A stretch of 64,000 bases of DNA. Origin: Dactylosporangium siamense (GTDB lineage: Bacteria; Actinomycetota; Actinomycetes; Mycobacteriales; Micromonosporaceae). Positions 33,480 through 41,553 of the stretch are shown here, piece after piece. A program made the translations under genes and the position numbers. The notes below the pieces were generated by a model. It was not told the origin of the DNA. It made no database searches and saw only the letters and a list, made by a program, of their open reading frames with translations. The stretch lies in assembly GCF_016862795.1 (NCBI RefSeq), contig NZ_BONQ01000018.1:21661-85660 (forward strand), given 5' to 3'. Numbering within the stretch: position 1 is the stretch's first letter; every line of letters starts with the position of its first letter.

Positions 33480-33543
33480 TCACCGGCATGGCGGGCACCT
33501 GGGCGGGCGAAGGACTCCCAAGCTCGGCCGAAGGAGGCCAACC

Positions 33544-34395
33544 ATGCCGTACATCACCGTGGGCAAAGAGAACTCCGGCCCGATCGACCTGTACTACGAG
33601 GACCACGGCTCGGGTCAGCCGGTCCTGCTGATCCACGGGTTCCCGTTCAACGGCGCCACCTGGGAGAAGCTGTCCACCCCGCTGCTCGCCGCCGGCTACC
33701 GGGTGATCACCTACGACCGGCGCGGCTTCGGCAACTCGTCGCAGCCGTCGACCGGCTACGACTACGACACGTTCTCCGCCGACCTCGACGCGCTGATGAC
33801 GAAGCTCGACCTGCGCGACACGATCCTGGTCGGGCACTCGATGGGCACCGGCGAGGTGACCCGCTACCTGGGGAAGTACGGCTCGCGCCGGGTCTCCCGG
33901 GCGGTGCTGCTCGCGCCGCTCGCGCCGTTCCTGCTCAAGACCGCCGACAACCCCGAGGGGGTCGACAAGAGCCTGTTCGAGGGGTTCCAGTCGGCGATCA
34001 TCGAGGACCGGTTCGCGTACCTCACCCAGTTCTGCAAGGCGTTCTTCAACTGGGACGAGAACAAGGGCACCCGGGTGAGCGAGGAGGCGTTCCGCGGGCA
34101 CTGGGACATCGGCGCGCGCGGCTCCGCGAAGGGCACCCACGACTGCGTGGCGGCCTGGCTCACCGACTTCCGGCCCGACCTGCCGCGCATCGACGTGCCG
34201 GTGCTCATCGTGCAGGGCGACCAGGACAACGTGCTGCCCTACGCGAAGACCGGGCAGCGCCTGCAGCCGATGCTGCCCGACGCCCGGCTGGTCACCCTGA
34301 AGGGCGCCCCGCACGGCATCCCGTGGACCCACCCGCGCGAGGTGGCCCAGGCGACCGCGGAGTTCATCGGCGCGAAGGCGATGGCGCGCGCCTGA
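33544..34395 (+). CDS. Alpha/beta hydrolase, non-haem chloroperoxidase-like
   Basis: A 283-residue alpha/beta hydrolase of the cofactor-free haloperoxidase/esterase group. Features: oxyanion HGFPFNG, nucleophile elbow VGHSMGTGEV, catalytic Asp in VQGDQDNVLP and His in GAPHGIPWTH. The ATG follows AAGGAGG (33531-33537) at ideal spacing. In vivo these enzymes are usually esterases or perhydrolases. Halogenation activity is incidental. Tandem repeats begin directly after the stop codon. Confidence 0.88.
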   Translation: MPYITVGKENSGPIDLYYEDHGSGQPVLLIHGFPFNGATWEKLSTPLLAAGYRVITYDRRGFGNSSQPSTGYDYDTFSADLDALMTKLDLRDTILVGHSMGTGEVTRYLGKYGSRRVSRAVLLAPLAPFLLKTADNPEGVDKSLFEGFQSAIIEDRFAYLTQFCKAFFNWDENKGTRVSEEAFRGHWDIGARGSAKGTHDCVAAWLTDFRPDLPRIDVPVLIVQGDQDNVLPYAKTGQRLQPMLPDARLVTLKGAPHGIPWTHPREVAQATAEFIGAKAMARA

Positions 34396-34398
34396 CCC

Positions 34399-34543
34399 TT
34401 CGTCCAGCGAACGCCGGGCCCGGCGGGCCCGACCGTTCGTCCGCGAACGCCGGGCCGAGCGGCCCGACCCGTTCGTCCGCGAACGCCGGGCCGAGCGGCC
34501 CGACCCGTTCATCCAGCGGGCGTCGGGCCCAGCGGCCCGGCGC
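34399..34543. repeat. 36-37 bp tandem repeat, four copies, after the hydrolase stop
   Basis: Units begin at 34399, 34436, 34472 and 34508 with TTCGTCC (TTCATCC in the last). Each contains CGAACGCCGGGCC followed by GGCCCGACC and can fold into a small GC-rich hairpin (GGGCC/GGCCC). Inner copies are nearly identical and outer copies diverged. They start 4 bp after the stop codon. No coding role. Possibly a repeated termination structure. Confidence 0.8.
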
Positions 34544-34613
34544 CCGCCGTGTCCGGTGAATCATGCCGGTGGCGTGAGGCCGGCTCGTCGCGGCCGGCAG
34601 CACGCTCGACCTC

Positions 34614-35870
34614 ATGGCGGAAACCACGCGCGTCGTGACCACCGAGCGGCCGCAGGTCGTGCCGGGCCGGCCGGCGCGGCTGACACCGTTGATGGGCCCG
34701 GCCGTCGTCGCCGCCATCGCCTACGTCGACCCGGGCAACGTCGCCACCAACCTGACCGCCGGCGCCACCTCCGGCTACCGGCTGGTCTGGGTCGTCGTCG
34801 CCGCCAGCCTCGTCGCGATCCTGGTGCAGTACCAGGCCGCGAAGCTCGGTGTGGCGACCGGCCGGAGCCTGCCGGAGCTGTGCCGGGACCGGTTCCCGCG
34901 CTGGGGCCGGCGGATCCTGTGGCTGCAGGCGGAACTGGTCGTCCTGGCCACCGACCTCGCCGAGTTCGTCGGGGCGGCGATCGGCCTGCGGCTGCTGTTC
35001 GGCATGCCGGTCGCGCTGTCGGCGCTCGTCACCGCCGGCGTCTCGCTGCTGCTGCTCGCGCTGCGCCGGCGCGGCCGGACCCGGCGGTTCGAGTCCGCGA
35101 CCGCGGCGGCGCTGCTGCTGATCGGCGCCGGCATGGCCTATGACCTGGTCACCGTCGGGCACCAGTCCGGGTCGGGGTTCGCCGGCGGGCTCGTGCCGCA
35201 CCTCGGCGGCAGCGGCCAGATCGTCCTCGCGATGGGCATCGTCGGCGCGACCGTCATGCCGCACGCGGTCTACCTGCACTCGGCGCTCGCCAAGCCCGGC
35301 GCCCGCGCCGGTGCGCGCCCCCGGGACGTGCGGCGGGCGCTGCGCTACGACTGCGGGATCGCGCTGAGCGCCGCCGCGACCGTCAACGTGTCGATGATCG
35401 CGCTCGGCGCCGGGCTGGGCGCGCTGACCGGCGGCGCGTGGACCGGTGACCTGTTCGAGGCGCACAGCGTCCTCGCCGAACGCGTCGGCGGCGCCGCGGC
35501 CCTCGCCTTCGCGGTGGCTCTGCTGTCGTCCGGGTTCGCGTCCTCCGGCGTCGGCACCCTCGCCGGGGACGTGGTCATGGGTGGCTTCCTCGGCCGGCGG
35601 ATCCCGGTGTACCTGCGCCGGATCGTCACCATGCTGCCGGCGGTGGTGCTGCTGACGATCGGCACGTCGCTGACCTCGCTGCTGGTGGCGAGCCAGGTCG
35701 TCATCTCCTTCGGCGTGCCGGTCGCGCTGTTCCTGCTCATCCACTTCTGCCGGGACCGGGCGCTCATGGGCCCGCTCGTCAACGCCCGGGTCACCACGAC
35801 GGTGGCGGCCGTCGCGGCGGCGGTCGTCGCGGGCGTCGGCTGCGCGCTGCCGTTCCTGCTGCTGGCCTGA
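34614..35870 (+). CDS. mntH: Nramp-family divalent metal transporter (MntH-like)
   Basis: A 418-residue, ~11-helix proton-coupled importer of Mn2+ and Fe2+. The metal-site motifs are intact: DPGN in helix 1 (AYVDPGNVATN) and MPH in helix 6 (GATVMPHAVYLH). It lies ~250 bp upstream of the Mn-dependent oxalate decarboxylase gene on the same strand, so supplying Mn to that enzyme is a plausible job. No MntR-type operator was recognised. Confidence 0.88.
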   Translation: MAETTRVVTTERPQVVPGRPARLTPLMGPAVVAAIAYVDPGNVATNLTAGATSGYRLVWVVVAASLVAILVQYQAAKLGVATGRSLPELCRDRFPRWGRRILWLQAELVVLATDLAEFVGAAIGLRLLFGMPVALSALVTAGVSLLLLALRRRGRTRRFESATAAALLLIGAGMAYDLVTVGHQSGSGFAGGLVPHLGGSGQIVLAMGIVGATVMPHAVYLHSALAKPGARAGARPRDVRRALRYDCGIALSAAATVNVSMIALGAGLGALTGGAWTGDLFEAHSVLAERVGGAAALAFAVALLSSGFASSGVGTLAGDVVMGGFLGRRIPVYLRRIVTMLPAVVLLTIGTSLTSLLVASQVVISFGVPVALFLLIHFCRDRALMGPLVNARVTTTVAAVAAAVVAGVGCALPFLLLA

Positions 35871-35886
35871 CGCAGTGACAGTGACC

Positions 35887-36327
35887 ATGACAGCGCCGGT
35901 GCCGGCCCGGATCCGGGCCAAGCTGCTCGGGTCGGGCGCGCTGACGGTCGCGGCCGTCCTCACCGGCGCGCCCGCGGTGACCGTCGTGGCGCTCGCCGCG
36001 ACCTGCGCCGCGATCCCACTCGCCGCCGGCGTGCTCGGCGGTGCCGGACTGCTCCGGGCCGTGCTCGTGCCCGGGGCGGAGCTACCACGTACCAACTCCT
36101 CAGGAAGGTCGACGCAGAATGGCTCAGACGACCACCCAGCGGACGACGCCGCAGCCGAAGCGCGGGAACCGCGGCGGCACCGACACCGGCCCGCGGAACC
36201 TCGAACTGGACCTGCAGAACCCGGACCTGCTCACGCCGCCGGCGACGGACTACGGGACGATCCCGAACCTGAAGTTCTCCATGTCCATGGCGCACACCCG
36301 GATGGAGGAGGGCGGCTGGACGCGTGA
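35887..36327 (+). CDS. Possible small membrane protein or 5' gene fragment
   Basis: From the ATG at 35887 the first ~66 codons show strong third-position GC and encode two hydrophobic segments ([38 protein letters not shown]). After ~36085 the codon bias is lost, though the frame stays open to 36327 inside the oxalate decarboxylase gene. Either a short membrane protein has lost its own stop, or this is a truncated gene fused to the oxdC leader. Low confidence that a full-length product exists. Confidence 0.3.
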   Translation: MTAPVPARIRAKLLGSGALTVAAVLTGAPAVTVVALAATCAAIPLAAGVLGGAGLLRAVLVPGAELPRTNSSGRSTQNGSDDHPADDAAAEAREPRRHRHRPAEPRTGPAEPGPAHAAGDGLRDDPEPEVLHVHGAHPDGGGRLDA

Positions 36328-37270
36328 GGTCACGCAGCGGGAGCTGCCGGTCGCCACCCAGCTGGCGGGCGTCGACATGAAGCTCAACCCGGGCGCCTAC
36401 CGGGAGATGCACTGGCACAAGCAGTCCGAGTGGGCCTACGTGCTGGAGGGCAGCTGCCGCATCGGCGCCGTCGACCAGGAGGGGCGCACCTTCCTCGACG
36501 ACGTGCAGCGCGGCGACCTGTGGTTCTTCCCCAAGGGGGTGCCGCACCACATCCAGGCGCTCGACGAGGGCGTGGAGTTCCTGCTCGTCTTCGACGACGG
36601 CATGTTCTCGGAGAACTCGACGTTCATGATCAGCGACTACTTCGCCCACACGCCGCAGAGCGTCCTGGCGAAGAACTTCGGCTGGTCGCAGGAGCTGCTG
36701 GCGAAGCTGCCGGAGCGGGAGAAGTACATCTTCAACGGGCAGGTCCCGCCGTCGCTCGAGTCCGACAAGCTGGTCAGTCCCACCGGTGACGTGCCGCGCA
36801 CGTTCAAGCACCGCATGCTCGCCGAGACCCCGGAACGGTTCGAGGGCGGCTCGGCGCGGGTCGTCGACTCGACGAGGTTCGCGGCGTCGAACGCGATCAG
36901 CGCCGCGCTGGTGGAGATCGACCCGGGCGGGATGCGCGAGCTGCACTGGCACACGACCGACGACGAGTGGCAGTACTACATCTCCGGCACCGGCCGGATG
37001 GGGGTCTTCGCCGGCTCCGGCATGAACCGGACGTTCAACTACCAGGCCGGCGACGTCGGATACGTGCCGTTCGCCTACGGGCACTACATCGAGAACACCG
37101 GCAAGGAGCCCCTGGTGTTCCTGGAGATGTTCCGCAACCCGCGGTTCGAGGACATCTCCCTCAGCCAGTGGATGGCGAACACCCCGCCGGAGGTCGCCGC
37201 CGCCACCCTCAACCAGGACCGGGCGACGATCGAGGCGCTGCCGCACACGAAGCCGCGCATCACCCGCTGA
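36119..37270 (+). CDS. oxdC: Oxalate decarboxylase (bicupin)
   Basis: Converts oxalate to formate and CO2. The 383 residues contain two cupin domains, each with a metal-binding set: REMHWHKQSEW plus PHHIQ in the first and RELHWHTTDDEW plus YGHYIEN in the second. The lid over the active site reads SENST (residues 164-168). That is the signature of decarboxylases as opposed to oxalate oxidase-like variants, and it carries the catalytic Glu. The enzyme needs Mn2+ and O2. There is no signal peptide. The ATG follows AGGAAGG (36102-36108). Use: acid resistance or growth on oxalate from plants and fungi. Confidence 0.94.
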   Translation: MAQTTTQRTTPQPKRGNRGGTDTGPRNLELDLQNPDLLTPPATDYGTIPNLKFSMSMAHTRMEEGGWTREVTQRELPVATQLAGVDMKLNPGAYREMHWHKQSEWAYVLEGSCRIGAVDQEGRTFLDDVQRGDLWFFPKGVPHHIQALDEGVEFLLVFDDGMFSENSTFMISDYFAHTPQSVLAKNFGWSQELLAKLPEREKYIFNGQVPPSLESDKLVSPTGDVPRTFKHRMLAETPERFEGGSARVVDSTRFAASNAISAALVEIDPGGMRELHWHTTDDEWQYYISGTGRMGVFAGSGMNRTFNYQAGDVGYVPFAYGHYIENTGKEPLVFLEMFRNPRFEDISLSQWMANTPPEVAAATLNQDRATIEALPHTKPRITR

Positions 37271-37276
37271 GCACGG

Positions 37277-37309
37277 CCGTGCCGGGCCTTACCGAAGGGC
37301 CCGGCACGG
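37277..37309. terminator. Bidirectional terminator between oxdC and the chitinase gene
   Basis: CCGTGCCGGGCC (37277-37288) pairs perfectly with GGCCCGGCACGG (37298-37309) over a 9-nt loop. It lies 6 bp after the oxdC stop and 12 bp after the stop of the convergent chitinase gene. Confidence 0.8.
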
Positions 37310-37321
37310 AGCTGTGTGCGC

Positions 37322-39910
37322 TCAGCAGGCGCCCTGGTCCTCCCAGGCGCCCCACTGCCCGCTCGTCGACGGGTTCTCGCCCTGCGTCCACCACTTCGCC
37401 CGGTACTTGCGGCCGCTGTACTGCACGACCGTGTTGCCGGTGTACGCGCTGGTCGAGTTCCACACCGGCAGCGATGCGCAACCGGTGCCCGTGGACGTGC
37501 TGGGGCTCGTGCTCGGGCTCGTGCTCGGGCTCCGGCTCGGGGAAGCGCTGGTGCTCGGGCTCTTGCTGGGGGACGCGCTCGTCGACGGCGACGGACCGGA
37601 GCAGACGCCCTGGTCGACCCAGACCGCGTTGCCGCCCGGGGTGTCACCCTGCGTCCACCACTGGGCCTTCCACGTGTGGCCGTTGTGGGACACCAGGTTG
37701 CCGCCGGTGTACACAGTGGACGCCGACCACGCCGGAGCGGTGCAGGTGCCCGTCGACGGGTTCGTCGACACGGTGGGGGAGGCGGTCGGCGCGGTGCCGC
37801 CGCGGGCGTAGTCGGCCGAGAGGGCGTAGGTCTGCCCGCCGATGGTGAGCGTGAAGTTCGACGGTCCGGAGATCGGCAGCTGGTAGTTCAGCGTGACCTC
37901 GGCGAACGCGCCCGCCGCGATCGCCGGTACCGTCAGACGCACCCGGTTGAAGTCGCCCTTGAGACCGCCGACGTTGCTGCCGGTGTGCCCGGTCGACACG
38001 GTCGTCAGCGCCCACCCGGACTGCTGGCTGAGGTTGCCCGGCGCGGTGGTCGGGTAGTCGAACTCCAGCGTCGAGCCGGCCGGGATCGCCGCCCCGGTGT
38101 TGTTGGTCAGCCGCAGCTCCGGGTTGATCGGGTAGTTGTTGTCACCGAGCGCGAACCCGCCGACCGACACCCCGACGTTGAGGGTCTGCGTCGGCAGCGT
38201 GATGTTGGCTTTGCGGGCCCCGTACGGCGCGGCCGTCTTGAACTTGTCGTACAGCAGGTTCGTCAGGGTGTTGCCGATGTAGTACTCGTTGCGGGTCGCG
38301 TCCCACGCGTAGTCGCCGGCGAGCTCCCAGATCATGACGCCGCCGATGCCCTTGTTCACCACGTAGTCGGCCTTGGTGCCCAGCGACTGGTCGTCCTCGG
38401 TGGACAGGAACACCTGCTTCTGCGCGTTCCACAGCCACGGCGCGACCAGCGCGCTGGAGTAGTTGCGGGCGTAGGTGCCGGTGATGCGGTCCTCCGGGTC
38501 GGTCGCCGGGGTCAGCCCGTAGGCCTCCAGGTAGTCACCGGTGCGGCCCTCCTGCAGGTTCTTCGCGTGCCACATCGGGTTGGCGCCCGCGGGCACCTCC
38601 GCGTTGAGCTCGACGTCGTGCCACAGGTTGTCGATGCCGACCGCGCCGTTGCCGCACGGGGTGGTCGAGCCGATCGCCCCGCCGGTGCCGGCCGGGCACT
38701 TCGTCTGGTCCGGCAGCGCCGCCCGGCCCCACAGGCCGTTGGTGCCGCCGGTGACGCCGCGCCAGCCACGGGTGTAGTACGGCACGCCGATGTTGATCCG
38801 GCCGGACTGCATCGCGCCGCGGAAGTAGTGGTACGCCCAGTCGGTGTTCAGGTACCCGATGTTCGAGTACGCCCCGTACACACCGCCGGTGGACAGTTCC
38901 GCGTCGTCGCCGTTGTCGTACAGGGCCGCGTTCGGCCCGACGAAGTTGTTCCACGAGCCGTGCAGGTCGTAGGACATGATGTTGACGTAGTCGAGGTACT
39001 GCAGCGCCTGGTAGGACTCCAGGCCGCGCAGCAGCCAGCCGGACGCGGGCGCGGCGACGGTCACCATGTAGTACTTGCCGTCGCTGGCCGCGGCCGCGTC
39101 GAGCTTCTCCCGCAGCGTCTTCATCAGCAGGTGGTAGGAGGCGTTGAGGCCGGCCCGCTTCGCGTCCGCCTGGGCGAAGTCGAGCGGGTTGCCGGCCTTC
39201 GCGTTCGACGTCGGGTACTCGTAGTCGATGTCCACGCCGTCGAAGCCGTACGTGCGCAGGAACGTCACGACCGAGTCGGCGAACGTGTTGATGCCGGCGA
39301 CGTTGACGCTGTTGTCGCTGTTCGTGGTCATCCGGTAGAAGCCGCCGGAGTCGATCCGGTCGCCGTTGTCGGCGAAGTAGCCGCCGGTCTCGGCCCAGCC
39401 GCCGACGCTGATCAGCGTCTTGACCTGCGGGTGCTGCTTCTTGAACTTGTTGAGCAGGTTGAAGTGGCCGGTGTAGGAGTACGCCGGGTCCATCTCCGCG
39501 CCGGCGGTGCCGGGCCAGGTCATGTTCGTCGCCGCGTTGTTCGCCGCGGTGGGCGTGCCGACGGAGATCTTGTTCGTGCCGTCGACGTGCGCGAAGGCGT
39601 AGTTGACGTGGGTGACCTTGTCCCACGGGATCTGGCTGGCGAGATACGCGGGGGCGCCGTTCTTGCCGGTGCGCCAGCTGGTGAAGTACCCGATGATCCG
39701 GCGGCCGTGGTCGGCGCCGAGGTTCTCGCGGCCGTTGGTGTCGTACACGTTGCAGTACGGCACCGTGACGCCCGGGGTCGGGTACAGCCCGTCCGGACGG
39801 CAGGCGGCGTGGTCGACCTCCGCGTTGGCGGTGGTCACGAAGAACGCCGCGGAAGCGGCCACGAGCGCGGCTGTCGCGGCGGACAGGAGGTGCAGGGTAC
39901 GTCGTCGCAT
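37322..39910 (-). CDS. Secreted GH18 chitinase with two CBM5/12 domains
   Basis: 862 residues. A signal peptide (~1-30) is followed by a GH18 TIM barrel (~65-560) with the catalytic DGVDIDYEYP motif (acid Glu E231) and SVGGW. Next comes an unassigned beta-rich module (~570-700). Two chitin-binding CBM5/12 modules follow (AWSASTVYTGG...WWTQGDTPG and VWNSTSAYTGN...WWTQGENPS), separated by a Pro/Ser/Thr linker of SPSTSPS repeats. Predicted to hydrolyse chitin of fungi and arthropods outside the cell. GAGGG precedes the ATG. The AT-rich leader holds a short dyad at 39927-39941. Confidence 0.93.
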   Translation of the reverse strand: MRRRTLHLLSAATAALVAASAAFFVTTANAEVDHAACRPDGLYPTPGVTVPYCNVYDTNGRENLGADHGRRIIGYFTSWRTGKNGAPAYLASQIPWDKVTHVNYAFAHVDGTNKISVGTPTAANNAATNMTWPGTAGAEMDPAYSYTGHFNLLNKFKKQHPQVKTLISVGGWAETGGYFADNGDRIDSGGFYRMTTNSDNSVNVAGINTFADSVVTFLRTYGFDGVDIDYEYPTSNAKAGNPLDFAQADAKRAGLNASYHLLMKTLREKLDAAAASDGKYYMVTVAAPASGWLLRGLESYQALQYLDYVNIMSYDLHGSWNNFVGPNAALYDNGDDAELSTGGVYGAYSNIGYLNTDWAYHYFRGAMQSGRINIGVPYYTRGWRGVTGGTNGLWGRAALPDQTKCPAGTGGAIGSTTPCGNGAVGIDNLWHDVELNAEVPAGANPMWHAKNLQEGRTGDYLEAYGLTPATDPEDRITGTYARNYSSALVAPWLWNAQKQVFLSTEDDQSLGTKADYVVNKGIGGVMIWELAGDYAWDATRNEYYIGNTLTNLLYDKFKTAAPYGARKANITLPTQTLNVGVSVGGFALGDNNYPINPELRLTNNTGAAIPAGSTLEFDYPTTAPGNLSQQSGWALTTVSTGHTGSNVGGLKGDFNRVRLTVPAIAAGAFAEVTLNYQLPISGPSNFTLTIGGQTYALSADYARGGTAPTASPTVSTNPSTGTCTAPAWSASTVYTGGNLVSHNGHTWKAQWWTQGDTPGGNAVWVDQGVCSGPSPSTSASPSKSPSTSASPSRSPSTSPSTSPSTSTGTGCASLPVWNSTSAYTGNTVVQYSGRKYRAKWWTQGENPSTSGQWGAWEDQGAC

Positions 39911-39926
39911 AGAACCCTCGCCAACC

Positions 39927-39941
39927 GTTAATAAAGTTAAC
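39927..39941. promoter_or_regulatory. AT-rich dyad upstream of the chitinase gene
   Basis: GTTAA-TAAAG-TTAAC lies 17 bp upstream of the chitinase start, in a locally AT-rich leader unlike the rest of the window. It may be a regulator site or part of the leader. The factor is unknown. It does not match the DasR consensus. Confidence 0.35.
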
Positions 39942-40019
39942 AGTAAAGTGTCCTAGATGTATAGCGGCCATCGACGACGGTGCGCAAGAGCCAGGCTTAA
40001 CGGCGCCTTAGTACGCGAC

Positions 40020-40937
40020 TTATTTCTGGACGGACCGGTGCAGGGCCTGCATCGCGAGGATCGATGAGCGGACTTCCTGCAGCAGCTCGGTGGTCGCCAG
40101 GGGCCGGCCCCACTCGGCCGTCGCGAGGTCGTCCATGCCGATCGTCTCGATGCCGCAGCCGTAGGTTCGGCCCAGCAGCCGGACCGCGTCGCAGTGCTGG
40201 TGCCGCACATAGGGGTCGTTGGTCACCACGAGGACGCGGTCGCGCTCGGTGGGGGTGTGGATGTGCTCCGCCCAGCCGAGCAGGGTGCAGGCGGTGCTCG
40301 CGCGCAGCGGCAGCCGGGTCGACGCGGCGGCCAGGACGTGGACCCTGTCGTGCGGCCAGGCCTGGTGCCACCAGCCGTCGCCGGAGCGCGTCGTCGTGGG
40401 CGCGGGCAGGTCGAGGAAGCGCCGCAGCGCGGCCGTCATCATGTCGGCCTCGGTATCGAGGGTGCCGAGCCCCAGGCGGATGCCTTCGCGGTGCTCCCGG
40501 TCGTCGCGGTGCCGGAGGCTGCCCAGCCCGGCGACGGTGCCGGTTCTCACGTCGCCGCCCAGGAGGCGGGCGGTGAAGTCGACCCGGCCGAGGGTGACCC
40601 GGATGCCGCCACCGAGGATGACCACGTGGTCGTAGCGGTCGTGCGCGGGGCGGGTCCGGCCGCCGAGGCCGAGGGCGTGGATCAGGGCCCGGATCCGCTC
40701 GTCCGCCTCGCCGTAGCCGACCCGGGCGGTGTCGAACCGCTCCTTCGTCCCGCCGCGGAAGTCCCACACCGCGCAGAAGGCCGCCACCTCGTCCAGGGCC
40801 GGGCCGCCGGGCACCTCGCCGCCGAACTGGCCCACCAGGTCGCGCATGGCCGCCGAGCTGAACCACGCCTCGATCGAGGCGGTCACCGCGGCCGGGTCCA
40901 CGCCGCCGGGCTCGCACGGGGGCAGTGGTTCCGACAC
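40020..40937 (-). CDS. Hypothetical protein, possible DUF218-like fold
   Basis: 305 residues, no signal peptide or membrane helix. The middle segment HDRYDHVVILGGGIRVTLGR and the later DRVLVVTNDPYVRHQHCDAVRLL resemble the two conserved strands of DUF218 (YdcF/SanA-like) Rossmann-type proteins, but the match is weak. Function unknown. It is divergent from the ABM-domain gene with 42 bp between starts. Confidence 0.6.
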   Translation of the reverse strand: MSEPLPPCEPGGVDPAAVTASIEAWFSSAAMRDLVGQFGGEVPGGPALDEVAAFCAVWDFRGGTKERFDTARVGYGEADERIRALIHALGLGGRTRPAHDRYDHVVILGGGIRVTLGRVDFTARLLGGDVRTGTVAGLGSLRHRDDREHREGIRLGLGTLDTEADMMTAALRRFLDLPAPTTTRSGDGWWHQAWPHDRVHVLAAASTRLPLRASTACTLLGWAEHIHTPTERDRVLVVTNDPYVRHQHCDAVRLLGRTYGCGIETIGMDDLATAEWGRPLATTELLQEVRSSILAMQALHRSVQK

Positions 40938-40979
40938 GGATCAGGAGCCTACCGCAGGTCGCGGCGGTACCCTGGAGCG

Positions 40980-41309
40980 ATGATCTTCATCACCGCGAAG
41001 TTCCAGGTCCGGCCCGAATACGCCGACCGGTGGGGCGAGCTGACGGGTGATTTCACCCGGGCGACCCGGGCGGAGCCGGGGTGCCTGTGGTTCGAGTGGT
41101 CCCGCAGCCTCGACGACCCGTCCTCGTACGTCCTGGTGGAGGCGTTCCGCGACGACGCCGGCGCGGCGCACGTGGAGTCCGCGCACTTCAAGGAGATGCA
41201 GCGGACGCTGCCGCGGTATCTGGCCGCGACGCCGCGCATCGTCAACGCCACCGTCGAGCAGGACGGCTGGTCGGAGCTCGGCGAGCTGGCGGTGCCGTCC
41301 GGTCCATAG
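40980..41309 (+). CDS. Antibiotic biosynthesis monooxygenase (ABM) domain protein
   Basis: A 109-residue dimeric alpha/beta-barrel protein of the ABM/quinol monooxygenase family. AKFQVRPEYADRW and EPGCLWFEWSRSLDDPSSYVLVEAF are typical. Members include YgiN-like quinol monooxygenases and autoinducer-degrading enzymes. Substrate unknown. A TACCCT -10 hexamer lies exactly 6 nt before the ATG, so the mRNA is probably leaderless. The stop codon lies inside a 14-bp sequence that is repeated at the far end of the following repeat tract. Confidence 0.85.
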   Translation: MIFITAKFQVRPEYADRWGELTGDFTRATRAEPGCLWFEWSRSLDDPSSYVLVEAFRDDAGAAHVESAHFKEMQRTLPRYLAATPRIVNATVEQDGWSELGELAVPSGP

Positions 41310-41481
41310 TGGCCGGTCGGCGGCGGGCCGCGGGGCCGGTCGGCGGCGGGCGGGCCGGTCGGCCGCGGGCCGGTCGGCGGCGGGTCGCGGGGCCCGGTCG
41401 GCCGCGGGCAGGTCGCCGGCGGTCGGTCGGCTGCGGGTCGGTCGGCTGCGGGCCGGTCGGCGGCCGGCCGGTCCATAGTGG
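41299..41481. repeat. GC-rich tandem repeats bounded by a 14-bp direct repeat
   Basis: CCGGTCCATAGTGG occurs at 41299-41312 (containing the ABM stop codon) and again at 41468-41481. Between them lie ~155 bp of degenerate GGTCGGCGGCGGG and GGTCGGCTGCGGG units of about 12-20 bp, almost pure G/C. This looks like expansion by slippage or duplication of the gene's 3' end. It separates the ABM gene from the TerD-HNH gene. Confidence 0.8.
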
Positions 41482-41553
41482 ACGTTCGGGGGTGTGCGGC
41501 GTTGATCGACTCCGAGATACGGTCTCGATACGCTCACGCCGGAGGTGACCCGC

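Noticed and set aside
34399..34543. Regularly spaced 36-37 bp repeats considered as a CRISPR array (also 43262-43395).
   Set aside because: Units are directly adjacent with no unique spacers, copies are imperfect, and no cas gene is in the window.
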